41,527 nt of DNA from Falsiroseomonas oryziterrae (lineage in GTDB: Bacteria; Pseudomonadota; Alphaproteobacteria; Acetobacterales; Acetobacteraceae). The stretch is taken from contig NZ_JAKJIB010000009.1 in assembly GCF_021864505.1 (NCBI RefSeq), positions 1-41,527 of the forward strand, given 5' to 3'. The notes beneath the pieces are model-generated. The model was not told the DNA's origin. It was given only the letters and a program-made list of their open reading frames with translations, and searched no databases. Shown in pieces: positions 1 to 7,299 of the stretch. A program made the position numbers and the translations under genes. Every line of letters begins with the position of its first letter. The first letter of the stretch is position 1.

Positions 1-2
1 CG

Positions 3-1238
3 CCGAGCGGCCAGGCGCAGCCTGTCGCCACCCGCGCGCGCATCGTCATCGTGGGCGCCGGCGCGGCCGGCCTCACCGCCGCGTCGCGGCTCGCGCAGCG
101 GCTCTCGGGCGCCGAGATCACGCTGGTGGACCGGCGGCGCGAGCATCTCTACCAGCCCGGCTTCACCCTGGTTGCGGCGGGCCTGCGGGGACCGGACTAC
201 GTCCTGTCCACCACCGCCGAATACGTCGCGCGCGGCGTCCGGCTGGTCGAGGAACGCGCGGCGGAGATCGACCCCGTCGCCAAGGTCGTCACGACCGAAG
301 GCGGGCAGCGGCTGCCCTATGACTGGCTGATCGTCGCGACGGGGCTGCAGCTCGACTACGACGCGATCGAGGGGATGGACGTCGCCCGCATCGGCCAGGA
401 CGGGCTCGGTTCGATCTATGCCGGCCCGCAGCAGGCCGAGGCCACCTGGCGCGCGATGGCGGCCTTCGCCGAGCGCGGCGGCGTCGGCGTCTTCGGCCGC
501 CCTGAGACCGAGATGAAATGCGCGGGCGCGCCGCTGAAATACGCCTTCCTCACCGACGACCGGCTGCGCCGCGCGGGTACGCGGGGCAGGGCTGAGCTGA
601 TCTACCACGCGCAGAACCGCGTGCTGTTCAGCGTGCCCATCGTGTCGGAGAAGGTGCGCATGCTGTTCGGCGAGCGCGACATCAAGGTGAACTACGCGCA
701 TGTGCTGAAGGGCATCGACCTCGGCCGCAAGGTGGCGGTGTTCGAGACGCCCGAGGGCCGCAAGGAGCAGCGCTACGACTTCATCAACGTCGTGCCGCCG
801 ATGCGCGCGCCGGCGATCGTGCGCAACTCTCCGCTGCGCTGGCAGACCGGGCCCTGGGCCGGCGACGGCTGGGCGGAGGTGCACCGGCACAACCTTCGCC
901 ATGTCCGCTTCCCGGAGGTGTTCTGCGTCGGCGACGTCGCGGGCGTGCCGAAGGGCAAGACGGCGGCGAGCGTGAAGTGGCAGGTGCCCGTGGCGGTCGA
1001 TCACCTTGTCGCCGCGATCCAGGGGCGCGAGAGCGCGGAGCGCTACAACGGCTACACCTCATGCCCACTGATCACGCGCATCGGCCGGGCGATGCTGGTG
1101 GAGTTCGATTACAACGACAATCTCGTCCCCTCCTTCCCCGGCATCGTCGCACCGCTCGAGGAGCTGTGGATCTCCTGGATCATGAAGGAGGTCGGGCTGA
1201 AGCCGACCTATCTCGCGATGCTGCGCGGCCGCGCGTGA
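3..1238 (+). CDS. sqr: Sulfide:quinone oxidoreductase family flavoprotein (5' partial)
   Basis: FAD-dependent oxidoreductase of the disulfide-reductase superfamily, expected at the inner face of the cytoplasmic membrane, where SQR oxidises sulfide and reduces quinone. The frame is open to the window edge and the first beta strand (ARIVIVGAGAAG) begins before the GTG at 51, so the true start lies upstream; 411 residues are visible. The N-terminal GxGxxG dinucleotide-binding motif, a central ATG motif (LIVATG), a Cys in MKCAGAPLKYAF and a late Cys in TSCPL match the redox Cys pattern of SQRs. The FAD-binding segment CVGDVAGVPKGKTAAS lies near the C-terminus. The residues before the first strand could be the end of a leader. 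It is followed by a DUF5368-like gene after 31 bp, suggesting one operon. Other members of the family, such as NDH-2 or flavocytochrome c, are less likely because of the two Cys. Confidence 0.85.
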   Translation, partial: PSGQAQPVATRARIVIVGAGAAGLTAASRLAQRLSGAEITLVDRRREHLYQPGFTLVAAGLRGPDYVLSTTAEYVARGVRLVEERAAEIDPVAKVVTTEGGQRLPYDWLIVATGLQLDYDAIEGMDVARIGQDGLGSIYAGPQQAEATWRAMAAFAERGGVGVFGRPETEMKCAGAPLKYAFLTDDRLRRAGTRGRAELIYHAQNRVLFSVPIVSEKVRMLFGERDIKVNYAHVLKGIDLGRKVAVFETPEGRKEQRYDFINVVPPMRAPAIVRNSPLRWQTGPWAGDGWAEVHRHNLRHVRFPEVFCVGDVAGVPKGKTAASVKWQVPVAVDHLVAAIQGRESAERYNGYTSCPLITRIGRAMLVEFDYNDNLVPSFPGIVAPLEELWISWIMKEVGLKPTYLAMLRGRA

Positions 1239-1269
1239 CCGGGTCACTGGAGAGGAAGGAGAAAAGCCG

Positions 1270-1674
1270 ATGAAGGAACTCGAGCTCTGGGTCTTCGTGG
1301 CCGTGTTCGAGGAGATGCTCGGTCTCGGGCTCTGGGTGACGGTCGGCGCGGGCGCGCTGGCGCTGCTCGCCTTCGTCTACGTGCTGTTGCGCGATCGCGG
1401 CATCCATCCGCGTCGCCTGGTCTGGTCGGAGGTGGCCGCCGTCTTCGGCGGAGCGACGGCGGTGCTGGTGATGCAGCAGGTGACCCATTCGGGGTTTCGC
1501 GACATCGGCGGGCCGATCGACTGGGTGCTCGGCCTGGCGATCTTCGCCGGCGGTGCGGCTGCGACGCTGGTGGCGGTCTATGCGCTGCTCGGGCTGATCG
1601 GGCGCCGCTTCGCGCCGTCCCTGGTGGAGCCTTCCCGCGGGCCGCGCCGTGGATGGCAGCCTGCGGCGGAGTGA
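1270..1674 (+). CDS. DUF5368-like small membrane protein
   Basis: A 134-residue protein with three predicted transmembrane stretches: about residues 19-40, 55-72 (around FGGATAVLVMQQ) and 82-112 (around WVLGLAIFAGGAAATLVAVYALLG). A charged loop (RDRGIHPRRLVWSE) sits between the first two. From memory it resembles DUF5368 proteins that accompany sulfide-oxidation genes, and the position directly after the SQR gene fits. The start is supported by a strong AGGAAGGAGA Shine-Dalgarno tract 1253-1263. The function is unknown; a role in anchoring or assisting the sulfide oxidoreductase is only inference from position. Confidence 0.7.
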   Translation: MKELELWVFVAVFEEMLGLGLWVTVGAGALALLAFVYVLLRDRGIHPRRLVWSEVAAVFGGATAVLVMQQVTHSGFRDIGGPIDWVLGLAIFAGGAAATLVAVYALLGLIGRRFAPSLVEPSRGPRRGWQPAAE

Positions 1675-1681
1675 TGCCGGA

Positions 1682-2113
1682 ATGAGCGACGCCACGCTGG
1701 TTGTCTGCCCGCATTGCGACGCGGCGGTGCGGGTGGCGGCAGCACGGCTTGGCGACCGGCCGCGCTGCGGCGCCTGCCACCGTCCGCTCTTCGAGGCGAA
1801 GCCGGTGGGACTCGACGAGGTGCGGGCGCGCAGGCACCTGCGCCTGTCGGGGCTGCCGGTGCTGGTCGATTTCTGGGCGTCCTGGTGCGGCCCGTGCCGC
1901 GTGATGGCGCCGGCCTTCGACGCGGCGGCGAGGGAGCTCGAGCCGCGGATGCGGCTCGTCAAGGTCTCGACCGAGGAGGCGCCGGCGCTGGCCGCGGAGC
2001 TCGGCATCTCCTCCATCCCGACGCTGGCGCTGTTCCGCGACGGGCGGGAGGTCGCGCGGCGCGCCGGTGCGATGCCGCTGCGCGAGATCGTGCAGTGGGC
2101 GCGGGCCGCCTGA
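1682..2113 (+). CDS. trxC: Thioredoxin 2 (TrxC) with N-terminal zinc ribbon
   Basis: A 143-residue cytoplasmic thiol-disulfide oxidoreductase. Two CxxC pairs (C9/C12 and C29/C32) form the N-terminal zinc ribbon typical of thioredoxin 2. The thioredoxin fold follows, with the redox-active WCGPC at residues 68-72 and the cis-proline segment SIPTLALF. The ATG at 1682 was preferred over an in-frame start at 1649 because the zinc-ribbon protein normally begins a few residues before the first CxxC and a GGAG lies just upstream. It is 7 bp from the preceding membrane-protein gene, so all three genes are probably cotranscribed. It is convergent with rpoH, with a shared hairpin in between. TrxC normally reduces disulfides under oxidative stress; a link to sulfide metabolism is inference. 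Confidence 0.93.
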   Translation: MSDATLVVCPHCDAAVRVAAARLGDRPRCGACHRPLFEAKPVGLDEVRARRHLRLSGLPVLVDFWASWCGPCRVMAPAFDAAARELEPRMRLVKVSTEEAPALAAELGISSIPTLALFRDGREVARRAGAMPLREIVQWARAA

Positions 2114-2117
2114 CGCG

Positions 2118-2146
2118 AAAAGGGCCGGCAGCGCGGCCGCCGGCCC
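2118..2146. terminator. Hairpin terminator between trxC and rpoH
   Basis: Inverted repeat GGGCCGGC (2122-2129) and GCCGGCCC (2139-2146) with a 9-nt loop. On the minus strand the stem is followed by TTTT (complement of 2118-2121), so it fits an intrinsic terminator for rpoH. It could also stop trxC transcription, although no long T run follows on the plus strand. Confidence 0.65.
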
Positions 2147-2174
2147 CTATTCGAATATCACGTCAGCGGGAAAT

Positions 2175-2264
2175 CAGCCGACCGCGCGCCTGCGCCGTCA
2201 GCTGACCGCGAGCCTGCGCTCAGCTGACTGCGAGCCTCCGCTCAGCTGACCGCGAGCCTGCGCT
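2175..2264. repeat. 22-bp tandem repeat across the rpoH 3' end
   Basis: Three consecutive 22-bp units at 2199-2220, 2221-2242 and 2243-2264 share the core CAGCTGACCGCGAGCC; units 1 and 3 are identical and unit 2 differs at two positions. A degenerate fourth copy precedes them at 2175-2198. Read on the minus strand each unit encodes a tail of the form ERRLAVS followed by a stop, so the last codons of rpoH have been duplicated downstream of its own stop. Because 22 is not a multiple of three, the copies are in different frames. Confidence 0.85.
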
Positions 2265-3126
2265 CGACGATCTGCTGCTTCATGCTCTTCTGCAGCTTCT
2301 CGAAGGCGCGGACCTCGATCTGGCGCACGCGCTCGCGGCTGATGTTGTACTGCTGCGAAAGCTCCTCGAGCGTGGTCGGCTCGTCCTTCAGGCGCCGCTC
2401 GATCAGGATGTGGCGCTCGCGGTCGTTGAGGGTCTTCAGCGCCTCGCCGAGCAGTTGCCGGCGGTTCGACATGTCCTGCCGCTCCGCCAGCTCCTCCTCC
2501 TGGCTTTCGCTCTCGTCGACCAGCCAGTCCTGCCACTCGCCCTCGCTGTCGGCGCGGACGGGCGCGTTCAGGCTGTTGTCGGGCGAGGCGAGGCGGCGGT
2601 TCATGCTGACCACGTCGGCCTCGGGCACCTGCAGCGCCTTGGCGATCTTCTCGACCTGCTCGGGCTTGAGGTCGCCTTCCTCCAGCGCGCTCATCTGGCC
2701 CTTCAGCCGGCGCAGGTTGAAGAACAGCTTCTTCTGCGCGGCGGTCGTGCCCATCTTCACGAGCGACCAGCTGTGCAGGATGTATTCCTGGATGGCGGCG
2801 CGGATCCACCACATCGCGTAGGTGGCCAGGCGGAAGCCGCGGTCCGGGTCGAACCGCTTCACCGCCTGCATCATGCCGACATTGCCTTCGGAGATCAGCT
2901 CGCCCACCGGCAGGCCGTAGCCGCGGTAGCCCATGGCGATCTTGGCGACGAGGCGCAGATGCGAGGTGACGAGCTTGTGCGCGGCCTGCTCGTCGCCGGC
3001 TTCCTTCCACCGCTTGGCGAGGTTGTACTCCTCCTCCGCGGTGAGCATCGGAAACTTCCGGATCTCCTGGAGGTAGCGAGAGAGATTGCCCTCCGGGGCG
3101 ATCGGGATCGAAAGGCTGGACGCCAT
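2242..3126 (-). CDS. rpoH: Heat-shock sigma factor RpoH (sigma-32)
   Basis: A 294-residue alternative sigma factor that directs RNA polymerase to heat-shock promoters. Sigma region 1.2/2 starts near residue 15 (SRYLQEIRKFPMLT). Region 2 contains GELISEGNVGMMQAVKRFDP and the -10 recognition helix ATYAMWWIRAAIQEYI. The RpoH box QKKLFFNLRR is at residues 131-140, which distinguishes it from RpoD and RpoS. Region 4 near the C-terminus (ERHILIERRLKDEPTTLEEL followed by an HTH) recognises the -35 element. Length is normal for alphaproteobacterial RpoH. It lies downstream of rluD on the same strand, separated by about 300 bp, the usual order in this class. The odd feature is the 22-bp tandem repeat covering its last codons. 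Confidence 0.97.
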   Translation of the reverse strand: MASSLSIPIAPEGNLSRYLQEIRKFPMLTAEEEYNLAKRWKEAGDEQAAHKLVTSHLRLVAKIAMGYRGYGLPVGELISEGNVGMMQAVKRFDPDRGFRLATYAMWWIRAAIQEYILHSWSLVKMGTTAAQKKLFFNLRRLKGQMSALEEGDLKPEQVEKIAKALQVPEADVVSMNRRLASPDNSLNAPVRADSEGEWQDWLVDESESQEEELAERQDMSNRRQLLGEALKTLNDRERHILIERRLKDEPTTLEELSQQYNISRERVRQIEVRAFEKLQKSMKQQIVERRLAVS

Positions 3127-3426
3127 AGCGGGTTCTGCCTCCTGCGCTGCCCTTCACCCCCCGTGACGGCGGGGCCCTGAACAGCCTGCGGGCCTTTCGG
3201 CCCCATGATCCGCCAACGTCATCCGGGCCCTCCCGTACAACCCCTCATCCGGTCACGACGGGGAGAGGAAGTGCGGGGACACCTTGTCCGCAGGACCGTT
3301 CCGGTTCCGCGCGCGACAGGCGCAGCGGCACCCGTCTGTCGTTGACGAAACGCATATAGCTGATTCGGGGAGCGGGGTCCAGGAAAACCCGACCGTCACA
3401 CTCGGTTTAGGTCCTGTAACCTTCCG
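3127..3426 (-). promoter_or_regulatory. rluD-rpoH intergenic region (presumed rpoH promoter region)
   Basis: About 300 bp without a supportable gene, between the rluD stop and the rpoH start. It must contain the rpoH leader and probably its promoter. I could not fix a -35/-10 pair with confidence; a TATATG-like hexamer reads on the minus strand near 3353-3358. A small GGGCC/GGCCC hairpin lies around 3190-3204 in the presumed leader. Confidence 0.35.
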
Positions 3427-4473
3427 TCACAGACCCGCACCGAGCAGGTCGACCAGGGCCGCCATGTCGGACGGCATCGGCGTCTGGAAGGACAGCGCCT
3501 GGCCGGTCACCGGGTGGCGGAACCCGAGGGAGGCAGCATGCAGCGCCTGGCGCGGGAAAGCCAGCAGCGCGTCGCGCAGCGACTCCGGCAGCAGGCGGGC
3601 GGCGGCCGGCGTCCGGCGGAGATAGACCGGGTCGCCCACCAGAGGATGGCCGGCATGGGCCAGGTGGACGCGGATCTGATGCGTCCGGCCCGTCGCCAGC
3701 CGGCAGCGCAGCAGCGCCGCGGCGGTGCCGAAGGCGCGCTCCAGCCGCCATCGCGTCAGCGCCGGCTTGCCGCCGCGCGTCACCACCGCCATCCGCTTCC
3801 GATCGGTAGGGTGGCGGCCGATCGGCGCCTCGATCTCGCCCGCGGCGGCGGCCGGCAGGCCCCAGACCAGCGCGAGATACTCGCGGTCCAGGTCGCGACT
3901 GGCGAAGGCGGCGGAGAGCGCGGTGTGGGCGCGCTCCGACTTCGCCACGACCATGACGCCCGAGGTGTCCTTGTCGAGGCGATGGACGATGCCGGGCCGC
4001 GCCTCCCCGCCGATGCCGGAGAGGTCCTCGCCGGCATGGGCGAGCACGGCGTTGACCAGCGTGCCCGCCTGATTGCCGGGCGCCGGATGCACGACCAGGC
4101 CGGCCGGCTTGTCGAGCACGATGAGGTCGCGGTCCTCGAACAGTATGGCGAGCGGGATCGCTTCGGGCTTCGGCGCGGCCGGCGCGGCGGGCGGCACCGT
4201 GAGGGCGTAGCGGGCACCGGCCCGCACCGTCTCGGACGGGTCGGTGATCGGGCGGCCGTCGCATCGGGCATGGCCGGCCTCGATCAGCGCCTTGACCCGG
4301 GAGCGGGAAAGGCCCTCTACCGCGCCGGCGAGGAAACGGTCGGCGCGGGTGCCGGCGGCCTCGGGCGGCGCGACGGCCTCCAGCAGGCGCGGTGCAGCAG
4401 GATCGGCGGGGGGTGGCGTGGCGGCGCTCAAGTGGCTTGTCGGTGTGATGGGGGTGCTGATCGTAGCGGGCAC
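3427..4473 (-). CDS. rluD: RluA-family 23S rRNA pseudouridine synthase (RluD-like)
   Basis: A 348-residue enzyme that isomerises uridines to pseudouridine in 23S rRNA. An S4-like RNA-binding segment lies at about residues 42-95 (RADRFLAGAVEGLSRSRVKA, then DGRPI). The catalytic domain carries the RluA motif HRLDKDTSG with catalytic Asp at 167, and the later conserved motifs GRTHQIRVHLAHAGHPLVGDPVY. The ATG at 4473 overlaps the divergent gene at 4418 by 56 bp; an in-frame TTG at 4431 would reduce the overlap. The first roughly 40 residues are Pro/Ala-rich and poorly constrained, so the start is uncertain, but the family assignment is not. Confidence 0.93.
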   Translation of the reverse strand: MPATISTPITPTSHLSAATPPPADPAAPRLLEAVAPPEAAGTRADRFLAGAVEGLSRSRVKALIEAGHARCDGRPITDPSETVRAGARYALTVPPAAPAAPKPEAIPLAILFEDRDLIVLDKPAGLVVHPAPGNQAGTLVNAVLAHAGEDLSGIGGEARPGIVHRLDKDTSGVMVVAKSERAHTALSAAFASRDLDREYLALVWGLPAAAAGEIEAPIGRHPTDRKRMAVVTRGGKPALTRWRLERAFGTAAALLRCRLATGRTHQIRVHLAHAGHPLVGDPVYLRRTPAAARLLPESLRDALLAFPRQALHAASLGFRHPVTGQALSFQTPMPSDMAALVDLLGAGL

Positions 4474-4696
4474 CGTGACGCTCGTGGTGCTGATCGTCCA
4501 GCGGGCCGGCGGCGATCGCGGTGCGGCCGTGTCCGGCGCGCAGCATCTGGGTCAGCCGGCGGGGACGCGGATCCTGTCGGTCGCGGAGACGGAAGGCCGG
4601 CTGGTCGTGCTGGTCGCGCGGCCCGATGGCGAGCGCATCCTGTTCGTGGAGCCGCGGCGGGGTCGCGTGATCGCCGAGCTCCGCGCGGCGGAGTAG
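4418..4696 (+). CDS. Small single-pass membrane protein (DUF6476-like)
   Basis: A 92-residue protein with one N-terminal transmembrane helix at about residues 5-28 (WLVGVMGVLIVAGTVTLVVL), followed by a short soluble domain ending in a beta-rich segment (GRLVVLVARPDGERILFVEP). This resembles, from memory, the DUF6476 family found next to rluD in alphaproteobacteria. The GTG at 4418 keeps a basic residue before the helix; an ATG at 4448 lies inside the helix. It is divergent from rluD and overlaps its 5' end. A DUF2256 gene begins 4 bp after its stop. The function is not known. Confidence 0.65.
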   Translation: MAALKWLVGVMGVLIVAGTVTLVVLIVQRAGGDRGAAVSGAQHLGQPAGTRILSVAETEGRLVVLVARPDGERILFVEPRRGRVIAELRAAE

Positions 4697-4699
4697 GGC

Positions 4700-4903
4700 G
4701 TGGCTGGCCGCGGCGGCCACCGCAAGCCGCATCTGCCGGAGAAGCCGTGCCTGGCCTGCGGGCGTCCCTTCGCGTGGCGGCGCAAATGGGCGCGCGACTG
4801 GGATGCGGTGCGGTATTGCTCCGATGCATGTCGCAGCGGCCGGCGCGATCGCGCGCTGGCGGCAGGTGGACAGCCGCTTGATCCGGCCGGCAAGCGGGTC
4901 TAG
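4700..4903 (+). CDS. DUF2256 zinc-finger protein
   Basis: A 67-residue protein matching DUF2256: a [12 protein letters not shown] CxxC pair, the hallmark [19 protein letters not shown] block and a second Cys pair (CSDAC), probably binding zinc. It starts with GTG 4 bp after the preceding stop, so the two small genes are likely cotranscribed. The biochemical role of DUF2256 is unknown; it often occurs near photolyase/cryptochrome genes, which are not present here. Confidence 0.85.
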   Translation: MAGRGGHRKPHLPEKPCLACGRPFAWRRKWARDWDAVRYCSDACRSGRRDRALAAGGQPLDPAGKRV

Positions 4904-4922
4904 ACAGCCGGCCTCGCCGCGG

Positions 4923-4938
4923 TTCGCCGGCCGGCGAA
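4923..4938. repeat. 16-bp perfect palindrome before tRNA-Glu
   Basis: TTCGCCGGCCGGCGAA reads the same on both strands and lies between the DUF2256 stop and the tRNA. It may act as a weak transcription stop for the small-gene operon. It is unrelated in sequence to the GTGCAC palindromes of the island. Confidence 0.5.
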
Positions 4939-4946
4939 GGCCATGG

Positions 4947-5022
4947 GTCCCATTCGTCTAGAGGCCTAGGACACCGCCCTCTCACGGCGGCAACAGGGGT
5001 TCGAATCCCCTATGGGACGCCA
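4947..5022 (+). tRNA. tRNA-Glu (anticodon CTC)
   Basis: A complete cloverleaf can be drawn. The acceptor stem is GTCCCAT (4947-4953) with ATGGGAC (5012-5018). The anticodon stem is CCGCC/GGCGG around the loop CTCTCAC, with anticodon CTC at 4981-4983. The T arm contains GGTTCGAATCCCC, the discriminator is G5019 and CCA is encoded at 5020-5022. It decodes GAG. Its 3' half is the integration target of the adjacent element: the serine recombinase frame on the opposite strand ends inside it. Confidence 0.96.
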
Positions 5023-6633
5023 TCGCCTACGAAACTGAGTACTCAGATCCTTTGGGTCGGCGTTCTCCGCAGCCTGGGCGGCGCGAGCCAGAGCGGACGT
5101 AGGCCCGCTGATCTGCACCTCCTTGTCACCGACGACGACCTTTCCGACGAAGAGCCGGAGGTACGCCCGCCTGAATTCCGGTGGGCCAGACTGCAGCGCC
5201 TGGTGGATTGTCGCCCCCAGTTTTGCGACCTTCGCCGCAGTGATCGCCGTGGGAGCGACCGCGTTTGCCGCCGCCTCGAGGCGCGCGATCTCCTCCTCCG
5301 CCGCACAACGGCGAGCCTCTGCTGAGCGGAGTTGCTCTGCGAGGTCGCGATCGTCGGCCTGCAGTACTCCTGCCGCAACAAGGCCGAGGAGGTTGCTCTT
5401 CGCCCCCGCCGCGTCGGTGAGTGCCTTGCGAGCGCGCGCCAAGCGCTCCTTTCGCGCGCCGTCCGCCTCTGCTCCGCGGGAGATGTAGGCGGCCAGCAGT
5501 GCTTCCAGGCGTTCGGGCCGAAGTACCCGCTCGGCCAGGGCGTCGGTGACGAGGCCATCAAGCTGCTGCATCGGAACCGACCTGCCGGCGCAGACCGACT
5601 TGCCTCGGTGCGCCTGCCCGGCGCAGGTGTAGTAGCGGTACCTGCCGCCCTTGCCCGTTCGCAGCGTCATGCCGGCCCCGCAGGTTTCGCAGACTGCAAG
5701 ACTGGTGAGTAGGACCGGGCTCGACACGGCCCTGGGTGGCGTCCTGCTGGGGGCACGGGCCGCAAGACTTTCCTGCACCCGTTCGAAGTCTTCGGCCGAG
5801 ACGATCGCGGGTACGGCGACCTCGATCCACTCGTCGCGCGGCTTCGCCTTACCGGACCGAGCCTCCACGCGGTTGAAGACGTGCCGGCCCGCGTAGGTCG
5901 TAGCGGTGAGGATCCGGTGGACGTTGGAGATGCTGAAGGGCTTTCCGCGAAGCGTGACGCCCGCATCGTTGAGGCGGGCAGCGATGGCCTTCACGCCCGT
6001 CGGTGCGCCTTCGGCCCCCAGGTGCAAGGCGAAAACTCGACGGACGACCTCGGCCTCGTCCTCGTTGACGGCGAGCACCTTCTTCACCCGCGCGCCGCGC
6101 TGTCCCGCTTCGACCGCCTTGTAGCCGTAGGGCGGACGGCTGCCGTTCCAGTAACCCTGGCGAGCGTTCTCGCGCATCGCCCGGAGCGTGTGTTTCGCGT
6201 TCTCCTGCGAGTGGTGTTCGTCGATTGCGGCGATGATCCGACGCATCAACATGCCGTTCGCATCGTCACTCATCTCCTGCGTCATGGAGACGAGCCTGAC
6301 GCCGACTTTGTCAAGCCGCCTCGTGGCGAGTTCGACTGCCACGAGATCGCGTGCGAACCGACTCAGCGAATGGACGAGCACGACATCGAACGGTCGGGCG
6401 CTGCCTGTCGCCTCTTCTATGAGGCGTTGGAAAGCGGGGCGCTGGTCATCAGTGCCGGAGGCACCGGGCTCGATGAACTCCGCGGCCACGGTCCACCCGT
6501 GGCGCTCACAGTAGGCGCGGGCCGAGGCGAGCTGGTCGGGGATCGAGAGATCGGCCTCAGCCTGCTTGGCCGTCGAGACGCGGGCATACACGGCCACACG
6601 TTGTGAATGCGGAGCAGGGGGGGCTGCGGTCAT
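4966..6633 (-). CDS. Large serine recombinase (integrase of the island)
   Basis: A 555-residue site-specific recombinase. The N-terminal resolvase domain (residues 12-160) has the catalytic Ser20 in VYARVSTAKQ and the arginine-rich SLSRFARD segment. The recombinase domain (about 170-290) includes RPPYGYKA. A zinc ribbon follows (CETCGAG, then CAGQAHRGKSVCAG), and a coiled coil spans roughly residues 385-455. This architecture and length fit integrases of phages and integrative elements. The final residues WRPIGDSNPCCRRERAVS and the stop are the antisense of tRNA-Glu, so the frame crosses from the element into the chromosomal target. The start overlaps a small upstream ORF by ATGA. DNA cutting would proceed through a 5'-phosphoserine link, as known for the family. 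Confidence 0.93.
   Translation of the reverse strand: MTAAPPAPHSQRVAVYARVSTAKQAEADLSIPDQLASARAYCERHGWTVAAEFIEPGASGTDDQRPAFQRLIEEATGSARPFDVVLVHSLSRFARDLVAVELATRRLDKVGVRLVSMTQEMSDDANGMLMRRIIAAIDEHHSQENAKHTLRAMRENARQGYWNGSRPPYGYKAVEAGQRGARVKKVLAVNEDEAEVVRRVFALHLGAEGAPTGVKAIAARLNDAGVTLRGKPFSISNVHRILTATTYAGRHVFNRVEARSGKAKPRDEWIEVAVPAIVSAEDFERVQESLAARAPSRTPPRAVSSPVLLTSLAVCETCGAGMTLRTGKGGRYRYYTCAGQAHRGKSVCAGRSVPMQQLDGLVTDALAERVLRPERLEALLAAYISRGAEADGARKERLARARKALTDAAGAKSNLLGLVAAGVLQADDRDLAEQLRSAEARRCAAEEEIARLEAAANAVAPTAITAAKVAKLGATIHQALQSGPPEFRRAYLRLFVGKVVVGDKEVQISGPTSALARAAQAAENADPKDLSTQFRRRWRPIGDSNPCCRRERAVS
4991..5022. other. Probable attL: 3' end of tRNA-Glu
   Basis: The island starts directly after the encoded CCA and the integrase gene reads across this boundary, as expected for an attachment site in a tRNA 3' end. 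The crossover position cannot be set, because no matching attR copy was found in the window beyond chance 9-mers. Confidence 0.5.
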
Positions 6634-6833
6634 GTGTCGGTTTCGAGGATGCGGGCGAGTTCGGTGCCAAGATAGCGCATGAGGAGGCTGACCTCACCCG
6701 CCTCCGGATGCGTGGGAGTCTGAACGCTGGTGAGGATAGCAACCTGCGGCGTGCCAGCGCGAATACGCCGCGGCGCGCTCGGAGGCGCGTGCTCGGTTTC
6801 GGTCGGGTTCGGCAGAGGCCGCGCGTTGTCCAC
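6630..6833 (-). CDS. Small ORF translationally coupled to the recombinase
   Basis: A 67-residue frame from a GTG codon, ending in TGA that overlaps the recombinase ATG (ATGA). The C-terminal half looks helical (SLLMRYLGTELARILETD) while the N-terminus is Pro-rich. I recognise no family. The stop/start overlap is the main reason to keep it; there is no clear Shine-Dalgarno before the GTG, so the start is uncertain. It may be a leader controlling recombinase translation or a small accessory factor. Confidence 0.45.
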   Translation of the reverse strand: MDNARPLPNPTETEHAPPSAPRRIRAGTPQVAILTSVQTPTHPEAGEVSLLMRYLGTELARILETDT

Positions 6834-7299
6834 GGCCGAACCAGCTACATCGTCAGACCGGGACGCGCGCCACCTATTTCTTGCCCTGGTCTAGAACTGA
6901 GTCCGGCTGCGCGCGCCGCGACACCTCGACTACGCGGTCAACGGCGAGCGCGCCGTCACAGGGGAGGCAGACCAGTGTACGTTCGGCGCGCGACCACAGG
7001 GGCCCCTGCCGTGCACTCGAGTGCACGGTGTGCAGCTCCGGCTGATGTGCTGCTGTGCGCGAGCATCTTGGGACCTCGCACTCGGTCAGCGACTGGGGGC
7101 TTGCGCGTTAACGGTCAGCTCTCGACCCTTCTCAGACATTCAGCCGCGGCGGTTCGGGTCCTGACAGCGAACGCCACGAGCCGTATCGGGAACCGAAAAC
7201 ACTCGGGAAGAGACCGCCTCCTCAGATTCAGCCGCCAAAATGGGTTCGAGGTTCCCTCGCGCGTCGTTAGGCAGTAGCATCAATCCTGGGGGCGACACG
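6834..7299. other. Divergent intergenic region with palindrome copy 1
   Basis: 466 bp between the recombinase operon (minus) and gajA (plus). I see no supportable gene; a long plus-strand frame through it is repeat-poor, Arg/Pro-rich and typical of a chance ORF in GC-rich DNA. It holds the first GTGCAC palindrome at 7009-7028 and the ribosome-binding site of gajA (GGGGG at about 7288-7292). Confidence 0.6.
7009..7028. repeat. GTGCACTCGAGTGCAC palindrome, copy 1
   Basis: The 16-bp core at 7011-7026 is extended to a 20-bp perfect palindrome by CC/GG. It lies between the divergent recombinase and gajA genes, 272 bp before the gajA start. It is one of five such sites; see the copies at 11865, 14944, 18721 and 19391. 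Confidence 0.9.

Noticed and set aside
1-2113. Functional link between chromosomal sulfide oxidation genes and the phosphorothioation operon
   Set aside because: Both involve sulfur, but they are 19 kb apart and on opposite sides of the island boundary; no sequence evidence links them.
2198-3157. 319-codon minus-strand frame over rpoH
   Set aside because: It is an alternate-frame shadow of rpoH; only its end is interesting, because it uses a repeat copy of the rpoH tail.
5881-6606. 241-codon frame antisense to the serine recombinase
   Set aside because: Shadow of a gene with clear catalytic motifs; no independent start signal.
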